64,000 nucleotides of DNA from Novosphingobium sp. B1 (GCF_900176395.1 NZ_FWXL01000005.1:1-64000), one strand, 5' to 3'; shown: positions 47,767-56,909, counted from the first letter of the stretch. Program-made: numbers and translations. Notes: generated by a model not told the origin, from the sequence alone.

Positions 47767-50103
47767 ATGAGCTTCAAGCATTCCGCACTCGCGCGCGCCT
47801 TGGCGATTTCGGCCAGCGCCCTCACTTTTGCCATCGCCGGCGCCGCCCACGCCCAGGATGCCGCCGAAGAGAACTCGGGGGGCATCGGCGAAATCGTCGT
47901 TACTGCACAGAAGGTTGCCGAGAACGTCCAGGACGTTCCGATCGCGATCACCGCATTGACGGCTGACCGCCTCGAAGCCGCCGGCACCACCAGCCTGGAA
48001 GGGCTGACGCAGCTGGTTCCTTCGGTCACCTTCCGCAAGGGCACGACCAGCGCGAACAGCGCCATCGTGATGCGCGGCGTCGGCACGATCACCTTCTCGG
48101 TAGCGGCAGAACCCAGCGTTTCGACCGTTGTCGACGGCGTGGTGCTGAGCCGTTCGGGCCAGGCATTCATGGACCTCGTCGATGCCCAGCGCCTCGAAGT
48201 GCTGCGCGGACCGCAGGGCACGCTGTTCGGCAAGAACGCGTCGGCTGGCCTCGTCAACATCGTCTCGAAGGGCGGGACCGACACGCTGCAGGGCGAAGCG
48301 CGCATCGAAGCCTATGAAGGCAACGAATACCGCCTGCGCGCCTCAGTTTCCGGCCCGCTGTCCGAAGGGCTTACCGCCCGCGTCACCGGCTTCTACGGCA
48401 ACTATGATGGCAACATCACCAACGTCTATGGCGGCAAGAACGACAAGGTGAACGGCTACGAGCACTACGGTGCTCGCGGCATCATCGACTACGACAACGG
48501 CGGGTCGAAGCTTCGCCTGATCGCCGACTACTTCCGCGCCGACGACGATTGCTGCGCCGACGTGACCACGGTCAGCCGCGGCGCGGTGCTCGATGCCGAG
48601 CTGGGCTTGCCGGGCGGCGTGGCGCAGGGCCTGAACCAGCGCTTCATCAACCAGGATCTGGTCACGCGGACCAAGGACCGCCAGTGGAGCCTGACCGCAT
48701 CAGGCGATTTCGACGTTTTCGAAAGCCACACGCTGAGCGTGATCGCAGGCTATCGCAACTGGCGGAACGAGGAAAACCGCGACGGCGACTTCCTGCCGCG
48801 CACCATCGTCGGCACCGGCCAGCTTCACGACTTTGGCGTGGTGAATACGCAGCAGCTCAGCCTCGAAGTGCGCCTCGCCTCGGACCAGACGCAGCCGTTC
48901 TTCTATCAGGTCGGCGCCTTTGCCTGGGGTTCGAACAACCAGCAGGACTTCACCCGCCGCAACGTGACCTGCGCCACATCGACGCTGCCGGTGGCAGCAT
49001 CTGGCGCACGTCCTTGCAACCTTCCGGACACGGTCAACACGATCTTCCCGACCGCGACGTCGCGCAGCGAGGTGGAATCGCGCAACTACGCCGTCTTCGG
49101 CCAGGCGACCTATCGCTTCAGCGACATGATCTCGTTGACCGGCGGCCTGCGCTACACCTGGGATGACCTCTCGTTCACGCACACCCGTGCGCCTGCGGTG
49201 AACGCCACCACCGGCCTGCCCGCGACAGGCCCCGGCACCAACGGCAGCCCAGCCGGTGGCACGATCGCCTCGGGCGGCAACGGCACCAACACCTCGGCGG
49301 GATCGAGCAACAACGGCAATCTTTCGGGCCGCGCCGTCCTGCAGATCACGCCGACCGAGGACGTGATGCTCTATGGCAGCTACACCCGTGGCTACAAGGG
49401 ACCGGCGTTCAACGTCTTCTTCAACCACACCGCGCCAACCAATGCGATTCCGATCGACGAGGAAACCTCGAACGCCTACGAGATCGGCCTGAAGTCGCAG
49501 TTCCTTGACAACCGCGTGCAATTCAATGCGGCGGCCTTCACCGTAACCTACAACGGCTTCCAGGCGAACAATTTCGTGCTGCTCAACGGGGCTGTGGTCT
49601 CGAACCTGACCAACGCAGGTTCAGTGCGCAGCAAGGGCTTCGAAGTGGACCTGCTGGCCGTGCCGGTTGATGGCCTGACGCTGCGCGCAAGCGGCGCCTA
49701 TGCCGATGCCAAGGTGCTGAAGTTCAACCCGAACCCCAACACCAACGCACCCGACGCACGCAATGGCACGCGCCTGCCGCTGGCGCCGAAGTTCACCTAC
49801 ACGCTTGGCGGCAGCTACGAGCGCGATCTGGGCGGTTTCAAGCTCTATCTCGACACCGACTTCCGCCATGTCGGCAAGCAGTTCTCCGACCTTGGCGAGA
49901 GCGGACCGATCGACGCCTACGGTATCTGGAATGCCGGGATCGGCTTCTCGGACGCAGAAGACCTTTATCGACTGACGTTCCATGCCCGGAACATCACCGA
50001 CAAGTCCTATGCGCTGCTCAACGTCAGCGCCGGCCAGCGCCTGCAGATCCCGCGCGACGCCGACCGCTACTTCGGCGTGAGCCTGCGCGCCAAGTTCCAG
50101 TAA
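47767..50103 (+). CDS. TonB-dependent receptor of the sulfoquinovose cluster
   Basis: 778 residues with a signal peptide ending AAHAQ and GGGGAG before the ATG. The TonB box and plug: GEIVVTAQKVAENVQDVPIA, LTQLVPSVTF, IVMRGVGT, VVDGVVLSR, EVLRGPQGTLFGKNASAG. The barrel ends FGVSLRAKFQ. A CysCys loop (DDDCCADVTT) resembles the receptor at 27 kb. It is divergent from the sulfoquinovosidase operon with 160 bases between, so shared control is likely. Inference: it brings sulfoquinovosides (sulfoquinovosyl glycerol or larger lipid-derived forms) across the outer membrane. Confidence 0.88.
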   Translation: MSFKHSALARALAISASALTFAIAGAAHAQDAAEENSGGIGEIVVTAQKVAENVQDVPIAITALTADRLEAAGTTSLEGLTQLVPSVTFRKGTTSANSAIVMRGVGTITFSVAAEPSVSTVVDGVVLSRSGQAFMDLVDAQRLEVLRGPQGTLFGKNASAGLVNIVSKGGTDTLQGEARIEAYEGNEYRLRASVSGPLSEGLTARVTGFYGNYDGNITNVYGGKNDKVNGYEHYGARGIIDYDNGGSKLRLIADYFRADDDCCADVTTVSRGAVLDAELGLPGGVAQGLNQRFINQDLVTRTKDRQWSLTASGDFDVFESHTLSVIAGYRNWRNEENRDGDFLPRTIVGTGQLHDFGVVNTQQLSLEVRLASDQTQPFFYQVGAFAWGSNNQQDFTRRNVTCATSTLPVAASGARPCNLPDTVNTIFPTATSRSEVESRNYAVFGQATYRFSDMISLTGGLRYTWDDLSFTHTRAPAVNATTGLPATGPGTNGSPAGGTIASGGNGTNTSAGSSNNGNLSGRAVLQITPTEDVMLYGSYTRGYKGPAFNVFFNHTAPTNAIPIDEETSNAYEIGLKSQFLDNRVQFNAAAFTVTYNGFQANNFVLLNGAVVSNLTNAGSVRSKGFEVDLLAVPVDGLTLRASGAYADAKVLKFNPNPNTNAPDARNGTRLPLAPKFTYTLGGSYERDLGGFKLYLDTDFRHVGKQFSDLGESGPIDAYGIWNAGIGFSDAEDLYRLTFHARNITDKSYALLNVSAGQRLQIPRDADRYFGVSLRAKFQ

Positions 50104-50128
50104 ACTCCCCCTCCCTCGGGTGGAAGAA

Positions 50129-50160
50129 GAGGCTCCGGGCGTTGGTCCGGAGCCTCTTTT
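50129..50160 (+). terminator. Rho-independent terminator of the TonB receptor
   Basis: GAGGCTCCGG and CCGGAGCCTC form a perfect 10-bp stem with an eight-base loop and TTTT after it. Confidence 0.9.
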
Positions 50161-50214
50161 CGTCCGCAGAGCTAGAGAGTTGCGGATCTCAAGGGAAAGT
50201 GACAGACTGTCAGC

Positions 50215-50409
50215 ATGACGGCAAAGCACACGGATCATGGCGGCCGCAAACTTGGTATACCGCTGATTATGGGCATTTACATTGCGCCCGCAATTTTCAG
50301 TTGGCTGATCTTGCGGCGGGGTTTTGCAAGTTCGACCCAGACTGCCGTTTTCACTTATACCATCGTGATCACGCTTCTCGGTTATGCAAAAGCCTCTACG
50401 ATGGGATGA
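50215..50409 (+). CDS. Small two-helix membrane protein
   Basis: 64 residues. Two hydrophobic segments (GIPLIMGIYIAPAIFSWLIL and AVFTYTIVITLLGYA) are joined by RRGFASSTQ. The sequence recalls short uncharacterised sphingomonad membrane proteins with a RKG/RRG turn between helices. It is not obviously tied to the sulfoquinovose genes around it; a terminator separates it from the receptor. Function unknown. Confidence 0.5.
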   Translation: MTAKHTDHGGRKLGIPLIMGIYIAPAIFSWLILRRGFASSTQTAVFTYTIVITLLGYAKASTMG

Positions 50410-50455
50410 CAGCCGGTGAACTACTGCCTCTATCAAGATAGAAGTTTCATCTATT

Positions 50456-51682
50456 TCACTCCGCCGCCAGTTCCAGCTTCGGCAGCATCAGGTGGATGAA
50501 GGCCAGCGCCACCAGGTAGGCGCTACCGCAGATGGCGAACATCGGCACATAGCCGAGGCCGTTGGTCAGCGACCAGCCCGCAAACTCGATGATACCGGTG
50601 CCTGACAGGTTCCCCGCAATCGCTCCCAGTGCGATCACGCTGGCGACGCGGGTGGCGGGGATGACGTCGGCGGTCATGCCGAAGACGTTGGTGGAAAAGC
50701 CCTGGTGCGCAAAGAGGCCGAGGCCAATCAGGATGGCGGCGATCCACGGGCTTTGTGTTTGCAGCGATAGCGGCATGGCGAGGACGACGAGGGCGTAGAA
50801 CAGCATCGAGCTCTTGCGCGCGCGGTTCACGCTGAAGCCCTTGCCCAGCAGGATCGGGTAGAGGCCGCCGGAGGTCAATGCGCCCAATGCGGCCAGCGTG
50901 AAGATGATGGCGATGGGCCAGCCCAGGGCCCCCTGCCCCAGCCCGAACTGCCGGTTGAAGAAATCGGGCATCCAGAACAGCACGAACCACCACACCGCAT
51001 CGGTGCAGAACTTGGCGCCGATCACCGTCCATGTTCGGCGATCGCGCAGCAATTCGCCCCACGGCACGCGGGCGCGTTCGGGCACGTTGCCGACGGGCTG
51101 GAGGTTGCGGGTGCCGAGCCACCAGCCGATCAGCCAGAGGAAGCCCAGCGCACCGGTGACGACGAAGGCTGCCTTCCAGCCGAAAGCCAGCGCAAAGGGC
51201 GGGATCAGGATGGGTGTCAGGATTGCACCGATGTTGGGAGCGGTGTTGATCAAACCGATCGCCATGTTGCGCTGGGCGAGCGGCAGGTAGGTTGCTGCTG
51301 CCTTCAACCCGGCGGGAGTAGAGACGGATTCACCCGCGGCCAGCACGATGCGCGCGGCGACGAATTGCTGGACAGTCTGCGCCAGTGCGTGCGCCATGCC
51401 CGCAGCGCTCCACACCACGACGGCAATGCCGTAGGCAAGGCGTACACCCAGCCGGTCGACAAACCAGCCGACGAAGAGCAGCGTGCCCGCCGCGGCGATC
51501 TGAAAGGATGAGCCAAGGTGCGCGTAATCGGCGTCAGTCCAGCCAAATTCCGCCTCCAGCGTGGGCTTGAGCAGCGCAAGAACCTGCCGGTCGACGTAGT
51601 TCAGGGCATTGCCGAGGAACAGCAGCGCCACCAGCGCATAGACCGCGCCGCGGCTCATGCCCTTCACCGCACCATTCGACAT
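50456..51682 (-). CDS. MFS transporter (ACS family), probable sulfoquinovose/sulfoquinovoside importer
   Basis: 408 residues from ATG 51682, with GGGAG upstream. Twelve membrane segments are expected. Helix 1 has LVALLFLGNALNYVDRQVLALLKP, the hallmark of the anion:cation symporter (ACS) family, and FVGWFVDRLGVRLAYG is the loop 2-3 signature. ACS members carry organic anions such as hexuronates, so an acidic sugar like sulfoquinovose is a natural substrate. Characterised monooxygenase-type clusters in rhizobia use ABC importers instead. It is divergent from the putative sulfite exporter, with 131 bases between them. Confidence 0.82.
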   Translation of the reverse strand: MSNGAVKGMSRGAVYALVALLFLGNALNYVDRQVLALLKPTLEAEFGWTDADYAHLGSSFQIAAAGTLLFVGWFVDRLGVRLAYGIAVVVWSAAGMAHALAQTVQQFVAARIVLAAGESVSTPAGLKAAATYLPLAQRNMAIGLINTAPNIGAILTPILIPPFALAFGWKAAFVVTGALGFLWLIGWWLGTRNLQPVGNVPERARVPWGELLRDRRTWTVIGAKFCTDAVWWFVLFWMPDFFNRQFGLGQGALGWPIAIIFTLAALGALTSGGLYPILLGKGFSVNRARKSSMLFYALVVLAMPLSLQTQSPWIAAILIGLGLFAHQGFSTNVFGMTADVIPATRVASVIALGAIAGNLSGTGIIEFAGWSLTNGLGYVPMFAICGSAYLVALAFIHLMLPKLELAAE

Positions 51683-51705
51683 TGCTCGATCTCCCACCAA
51701 TTCCG

Positions 51706-51719
51706 ACCGCTGCAGCGGT
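51706..51719. promoter_or_regulatory. Perfect 14-bp palindrome ACCGCTGCAGCGGT before the MFS gene
   Basis: This 14-mer equals its reverse complement and lies 24 bases upstream of the MFS start. Its half ACCGCT is found twice in the other divergent promoter of the cluster (47659 and 47675). A good operator candidate for the LacI protein. Confidence 0.5.
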
Positions 51720-51768
51720 GCTTCTCGCTTGCACGATAGCCGCTTCAGCGCGTAAAGGAAGCCCAATA

Positions 51769-51783
51769 TGACACCGTAGGACA
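51769..51783. promoter_or_regulatory. Second copy of the TGACACCGNNNGACA motif
   Basis: TGACACCGTAGGACA matches 12 of 15 positions with 47655-47669. It is 31 bases upstream of the exporter start and 87 upstream of the MFS start. Confidence 0.35.
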
Positions 51784-51813
51784 GACGGTGGGAGTGTTTC
51801 GGGGAGAGAAGCC

Positions 51814-52893
51814 TTGGCGAAGGCGGAGATTGACTGGAACTCGCTGCCCTCGGCAGCAGACCTGTTTGGCGAGATCCATCTGGCGCAGGAAGTGCCTGCG
51901 CCAGCCGAGCCGCGCGAGACCGTCTTTCAGGGCCTGGCTATCTGCGCGATTGCAGCAGCGGCGGCGGCGTGGCTTTCAGAGCATTATCACTTCCCGATCA
52001 TCCTGCTCGGATTGCTGATCGGCCTTTCGCTCAGCTTTGTGGCGAAGGACCCTCGCAGCCACCTCGGCCTCGATTTCGCCTCGCGCACCTGCCTTCGCCT
52101 TGGCGTCGTTCTGCTTGGGTTGCAGGTGACTTTCTCGCAGATCGGCTCGCTCGGCCTGCACCCGTTCCTCGCGCTTCTGGCAATCATGACCGTCACGTTT
52201 CTGGCTGGCATCGCCGGGGCAAGGCTTGTTGGCCAGTCGCGCTACACGGGCATCCTGGCAGGCGGGGCCACGGCGATCTGCGGTGCCAGCGCGGCCATGG
52301 CGCTCTATGGCGTTATCGGGCGCGAGCGGGTGAGCCAGGCGCAGTTTGCGATAACCCTTGTCGTGGTGTCGCTTGCCAGTGCGCTTGCGATGTCGCTTTA
52401 CCCGATTCTCGCAGAATACCTCGGCCTTAGCGACAGCCAGGCCGGCTTCCTGATCGGTGCATCAATCCATGACGTGGCCCAGGCAATCGGCGGTGGCTAT
52501 GCCTTCTCCGAGGCCGCTGGAAGCTACGCCACCATCGTGAAGCTTTCGCGCGTTGCGCTGCTTGCGCCTGTGGTAATCATCACCGGCCTTGCTCTCGGCC
52601 GTACTGGCGACACGCCAAGTGCTCCGCTGTGGAAGCGGCTGGCCCTGCCCTGGTTCATCGTTGCCTTCTTCGCCGTGGTCGTGATCAACTCGCTGGTCGA
52701 GACACCGCCGTCAGTGCGTGATACCGCCCTTGGAGGATCCAAGGGCTTCCTGCTGATTGCTGTCATCGCAACCGCCATGCGCAGTCGACTGGACCTTCTG
52801 ATGGAGTCGGGCATCAGGCCGGCTGTTCCCGTGGCGATTGCAACGCTCGTCAGTTTCGTGGCTTCGCTCGCTTCGGCCATGCTGATCGGATAA
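51814..52893 (+). CDS. YeiH/UPF0324-family putative sulfate/sulfite exporter
   Basis: 359 residues from TTG 51814, with GGGGAGAG five bases upstream, the only good ribosome site. About ten membrane segments. Family motifs: FPIILLGLLIGLSLSF, LDFASRTCLRLGVVLLGLQVTFSQI, GGATAICGASAAMALYGVI and IGASIHDVAQAIGGGYAFS. This PSE family is known from sulfonate-degradation clusters, where exporters are thought to remove sulfite or sulfate. Placed beside a monooxygenase that would release sulfite, that role is likely here, though direction and ion are inferred. Confidence 0.85.
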   Translation: MAKAEIDWNSLPSAADLFGEIHLAQEVPAPAEPRETVFQGLAICAIAAAAAAWLSEHYHFPIILLGLLIGLSLSFVAKDPRSHLGLDFASRTCLRLGVVLLGLQVTFSQIGSLGLHPFLALLAIMTVTFLAGIAGARLVGQSRYTGILAGGATAICGASAAMALYGVIGRERVSQAQFAITLVVVSLASALAMSLYPILAEYLGLSDSQAGFLIGASIHDVAQAIGGGYAFSEAAGSYATIVKLSRVALLAPVVIITGLALGRTGDTPSAPLWKRLALPWFIVAFFAVVVINSLVETPPSVRDTALGGSKGFLLIAVIATAMRSRLDLLMESGIRPAVPVAIATLVSFVASLASAMLIG

Positions 52894-52902
52894 CCTGCTA
52901 CT

Positions 52903-55239
52903 TCATCCGGCAACCGCCTTGCGGTCGGCACTGTGTACCGATCTCAGCAGGTTGAGCACCGCCGCAGCAGGAACAGGCTTGCTGATCAGGTAGCCCTGAA
53001 TCATGTCGCAGCCCTCGCTACGCAGCAGTTCGAGCAGCTCGGCTGTCTCGACCCCCTCGGCGAGCGTTTCCATGCCCAGAGCATCGGCAAGCGTGGTGAT
53101 GGCGCGAATGATCGCATGAGCGCTGCCACCATCGCCCAAAGCTTGGACAAAGCTCTGATCGATCTTGATCTTGTTGAACGGAAAGGAGCGCAGGTAGCTA
53201 AGCGAGGAATAGCCTGTGCCGAAATCGTCAAGCGCCACACGGACACCCAAAGCCTGGAAGGTGTGAAGTACGCGCAGTGTCTTCTCGACATTGCCGATAA
53301 ATACGCTTTCGGTGATTTCAAGCTCTAGGCGCGGGGCCGCAAGGCCGCTTTGCGCCAGTGCCTGCGCGACAGTGCTCGCAAGGCCATCAGCGCCAAGCTG
53401 ACGGGGAGAAATATTGACCGCTACCGACAAGCCATCTGGCCATTGCGCAGCAACCCGGCAAGCCTCGCGCAGCGCCCATTCGCCCAAGGGGACGATCAGC
53501 CCGGTTTCCTCGGCGATTGGAATGAAGGTCGCCGGACTGATCATGCCATGTTCGCGATGATGCCAGCGCATCAGCGCTTCAAAGCCTTTTACCCGGCCCT
53601 CCGAGATCGAGTATAGCGGCTGGAAGTACAGCTCGAAATCGCCATCGCGGATGGCGTGACGAAGGTCCACTTCCATACGGCGCCGACGGCTTGCCTCGGC
53701 ATCGAGCGAAGGTTCGAAGAAGTGGCAGCCGCCCTTGCCGTCACTTTTCGCGCGATAGAGCGCAAGATCCGCGCTATTCAGCAGTCCATCGCCGTTGGCC
53801 GCATCATCCGGCCCGATCGCGATGCCGATGCTGCTTGAGACCAGCACAGGGCGTTCGTCGACAGTCATTTCCCGATTGAGCACTATCTCGAGCGATCGGG
53901 CGATCGCCGTGCAATCGAACCCGGCTTCGATGCCGTTCAGGAGAAGACCGAACTCGTCACCACCGAAACGGGCAACCATTGCATCAGGGAACTGATCCTG
54001 CAGTCCCTGTGCCACGGCGCAAAGAACCCCGTCACCGATAGCGTGCCCCATGGAGTCGTTGATCGTCTTGAAATCATCGACATCGATGAAGGCCACGAGC
54101 GTCCTTGCCGAAGCTGTCTGGCGCTGAACGGCACGATCAAGTTTTTCGATGAAGAAGCGTCGATTGGGCAGCCCCGTCAGAACATCGTGGAGCGAAGCGT
54201 GAAGGATCTGCTGCTCGCGCTCCTCCACGGCCTCGACCATCGCATTGAAGCTTGCAGCCAGTGAGCGGACTTCCGACGGGCCACTCACGCGAACCTTCGA
54301 CACCGCGCCTGCGGCATAAGCGCGGGCAGCCTCGGCAAGCTGCTGCAGCGGTTTCGCCACGCCTCTGGAGATGCGGATCGCAGCCCAGGCCCCGGCAAGC
54401 ATTCCGAACAGACTGATGAACATGAGCGCGACGTGCAATACGGTGTACCGGGCCATCGCGGCTTCCAGCGAGTGAGTCAGCACGAGCCGCCCCTCGCTTC
54501 CTTCCTGCAGGCTGGCTAGCGGCGAAACCCTGACCAGCCGCTCCCCGTTGCCATCATCGACCTCGCCGATCTTCCCAAGCGGCAATTGCGCCAGATGCGG
54601 AGCAAGATCGCCGCGGTCCACGACATGCGCCTCGATAGGCACCGCTGACAGCCGAGACAGTTGCGCCACGTCGGCCGGGCCGAGTCGGCTCACAAGGATC
54701 AGCCACCCGGCAAGATCCGGCATCTCGATCGGGACCGCGGCGGCAAGCGCTTCATCCTTGCCAAGCCTGATTACGCCACGATCCTTGCCGTTCTCGAGCC
54801 GCGGCAGCAGCGCAGTGCCATCAAGGTCACCTCCAATTACCGAGCCATCGAGTTGAACGATGGCAGCTTCGCTGACGTTGGCCCGGTCACGCAGGCTTTG
54901 CAGGGCAGAGATCAGCGTGTCGGTGTCACCAGTGGCATAGGCCTCCCGGAACCCGAAATCACGGGCAACGACCTGACCGGCATTGGCCATCTGGCTCTGC
55001 CGGGACGCAATGATCTGATCGAACACGCGCGCATTCGAGCCAAGATCGCCTTCCGCATTTTCGCGTGCAAAGATTGCGATGCTCGAATTGGCGACAAACA
55101 AGGTCGCCACCATCAGAATGGCCAGCAGCACGACGTAAACCAGTGCGATGCGGCTGCCGAGAGAGCGTACACGCAAGCCTATGAGGGACTTGCTGCGCGC
55201 AAACATGGCGCGCATCCTGATGCTCATGACCGCGCTCAT
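52903..55239 (-). CDS. Membrane-bound GGDEF-EAL c-di-GMP signalling protein
   Basis: 778 residues from ATG 55239, which overlaps the stop of the cupredoxin-like gene (ATGA). Layout: membrane helix 1 (about residues 29-50), a ~240-residue periplasmic sensor, helix 2, HAMP, GGDEF (roughly 355-510) and EAL (525-770). The GGDEF site reads RFGGDEF and the EAL site FEALMRW, with DDFGTGYSS and a late Glu in LAEGVET, so both the cyclase and the phosphodiesterase site look intact. The periplasmic sensor may read a signal processed by the cotranscribed exported protein. Confidence 0.88.
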   Translation of the reverse strand: MSAVMSIRMRAMFARSKSLIGLRVRSLGSRIALVYVVLLAILMVATLFVANSSIAIFARENAEGDLGSNARVFDQIIASRQSQMANAGQVVARDFGFREAYATGDTDTLISALQSLRDRANVSEAAIVQLDGSVIGGDLDGTALLPRLENGKDRGVIRLGKDEALAAAVPIEMPDLAGWLILVSRLGPADVAQLSRLSAVPIEAHVVDRGDLAPHLAQLPLGKIGEVDDGNGERLVRVSPLASLQEGSEGRLVLTHSLEAAMARYTVLHVALMFISLFGMLAGAWAAIRISRGVAKPLQQLAEAARAYAAGAVSKVRVSGPSEVRSLAASFNAMVEAVEEREQQILHASLHDVLTGLPNRRFFIEKLDRAVQRQTASARTLVAFIDVDDFKTINDSMGHAIGDGVLCAVAQGLQDQFPDAMVARFGGDEFGLLLNGIEAGFDCTAIARSLEIVLNREMTVDERPVLVSSSIGIAIGPDDAANGDGLLNSADLALYRAKSDGKGGCHFFEPSLDAEASRRRRMEVDLRHAIRDGDFELYFQPLYSISEGRVKGFEALMRWHHREHGMISPATFIPIAEETGLIVPLGEWALREACRVAAQWPDGLSVAVNISPRQLGADGLASTVAQALAQSGLAAPRLELEITESVFIGNVEKTLRVLHTFQALGVRVALDDFGTGYSSLSYLRSFPFNKIKIDQSFVQALGDGGSAHAIIRAITTLADALGMETLAEGVETAELLELLRSEGCDMIQGYLISKPVPAAAVLNLLRSVHSADRKAVAG

Positions 55240-55877
55240 TTGCCGGCAATCGGTCTTACGGCGACAGTCAGGCGATTTCGCTGCCCGGGGACGAGTTGCA
55301 CCTTGCCCCGCCATTCCCCACCGATGCCTCTGATCCGTGGGTGCCAGACGACAACCTCGCGGCGTCCTCCCGAGACGCCATCGATCTGTGCCAGGCCGTT
55401 GCCATCGGAGCGCGCCGCGTAAGGGGTGGAAACGACACGGACATAGCCTTGCATCGTGTCGTGAATGTTGCATCCCAGAGAAATCGTGCCGGCGTTGTCA
55501 AACCGCTGCGAGCGCGTTTGATCGTGACTGTACAGGTCGATGCGGAATGGCCCTGGCTTCGAGAAGCTGTAGATCGAATGGCGGACGGTATCCAGATTGG
55601 GAAAAGCGACAGTCGCCCCCTTCGGCACGATCAGCGTACCAGGCACAAAAGCGAGGTTGCGCTGCGCCATCGCATTCCGCCACGAAAAAGCAAGTCTCCG
55701 GGTATCGCCCGCAAGCGGCGCAACTTCGATGACCGCATCGCGCAAAGGCATGCCGGCCTGATCGACAATCTGGAAGGAAACGGCTGCAGGTGCTGCGGCG
55801 GTTCCGATCGCCGGCAGGATACCTGCGAAAAGAGAGAGGCTTGCAAAGGCCAAAAAGAGGGGCTTCGGGAATGTCAT
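55236..55877 (-). CDS. Exported cupredoxin-like protein (methylamine-utilisation MauL type)
   Basis: 213 residues from ATG 55877, with a signal peptide ending GTAAA. An incomplete cupredoxin domain follows: FVPGTLIVPKGATVAFPNLDTVRHSIYSFS, then LGCNIHDTMQGYVRVV. The His and Cys-His-Met positions (RHS, GCNIHDTM) match blue-copper ligands, so copper binding is plausible. A carboxypeptidase-like beta domain follows (DGNGLAQIDGV). Such proteins, labelled methylamine utilisation, are often next to GGDEF-EAL genes, as here. Periplasmic. Confidence 0.75.
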   Translation of the reverse strand: MTFPKPLFLAFASLSLFAGILPAIGTAAAPAAVSFQIVDQAGMPLRDAVIEVAPLAGDTRRLAFSWRNAMAQRNLAFVPGTLIVPKGATVAFPNLDTVRHSIYSFSKPGPFRIDLYSHDQTRSQRFDNAGTISLGCNIHDTMQGYVRVVSTPYAARSDGNGLAQIDGVSGGRREVVVWHPRIRGIGGEWRGKVQLVPGQRNRLTVAVRPIAGK

Positions 55878-55997
55878 GTGAGCCAAATCACAAACATTTC
55901 CTAATACATTGCAAAACAACCGAATTGCATGTTTCACTATTTGCTAGTGAGTCAAATTTAACCCCGAAATCGATTTTGGTTCACGGGTTGATCGCAT

Positions 55998-56909
55998 ATG
56001 AAAGAGTTACGTCCGGCCTCTCTGCACTCGCTCGGCAGGGTTTGCCGGAAAACAGCCAGCGCAATCCTTCTGACCTGCGCAGTTGCTTCGCCTGCATGTG
56101 CGGACCCCCTGCTCGATGGCGGAAAACTCGTTCTCACCAATGGCATATCGACCATTGAAGGCGCGAGCGGTGGCGGTCTGGCGGCCTGGTCGACTATCGC
56201 GGGCATGGAAACAGACCGGGCAATCGGCATTTCCGGGCACGTAACCGGTATCGAGCTTGCGGACTATGGCTGGCAGAGCCATGGCGTGTCGATCGGCGTG
56301 CACGACCGCGTCGAGCTGTCCTATGCCCGCCAGAATTTCGACACCCGGAAAGCGGGTGCCGCCCTGGGCCTGGGCGAAGGTTACCGTTTCAATCAGGACA
56401 TCTTCGCCGTGAAAGTCAGGCTGGCAGGTGACGTGGTCTATGGCTCCGCGCTGCTTCCGCAGATCAGCCTGGGTATGCACCACAAGCGCAGTCTTGACGG
56501 CGCCATAGTCAAGGCTGTCGGCGCGCGATCTGCCAGCGGGACCGACTTCACTGCCAGCGCAACGAAGCTTATCCTGTCACGTAGCCTTCTGGTCAATGCC
56601 ACCGCGCGCCTGACCAACGCAAACCAGTTCGGCTTGCTTGGCTTTGGCAGCCCTCTGAACGCATCACGCAGCCTGCAATTCGAAGGTTCGCTGGGCTGGA
56701 TGCTCTCACCGCGCGTGGTTGTCGGCGGGGAATATCGGACGCGCCCCAGCAACCTGGCATTCGCGCGGGAAGATGATGCCCATGACCTGTTCGTGGCCTG
56801 GGCGGTGAGCCGCAACGCAACGTTGACGGCTGCCTATGCAGATGTCGGATCGGTGGCCACTTTCGATGGACAGCGCGGTGCGCTGGTCTCCTTGCAATTT
56901 GCATTCTGA
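55998..56909 (+). CDS. DUF3034-family exported protein, probable outer-membrane barrel
   Basis: 303 residues. A signal peptide ends at ACADP, then the DUF3034 opening LLDGGKLVLTNGISTIEGASGGGLAAWSTI. The rest alternates aromatic and polar residues as in a beta barrel and ends VSLQFAF with a terminal Phe. Homologues are known next to GGDEF-EAL and cupredoxin-like genes. It is divergent from that pair, 120 bases apart, and 14 bases ahead of the haemoglobin gene. Function unknown. Confidence 0.72.
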   Translation: MKELRPASLHSLGRVCRKTASAILLTCAVASPACADPLLDGGKLVLTNGISTIEGASGGGLAAWSTIAGMETDRAIGISGHVTGIELADYGWQSHGVSIGVHDRVELSYARQNFDTRKAGAALGLGEGYRFNQDIFAVKVRLAGDVVYGSALLPQISLGMHHKRSLDGAIVKAVGARSASGTDFTASATKLILSRSLLVNATARLTNANQFGLLGFGSPLNASRSLQFEGSLGWMLSPRVVVGGEYRTRPSNLAFAREDDAHDLFVAWAVSRNATLTAAYADVGSVATFDGQRGALVSLQFAF

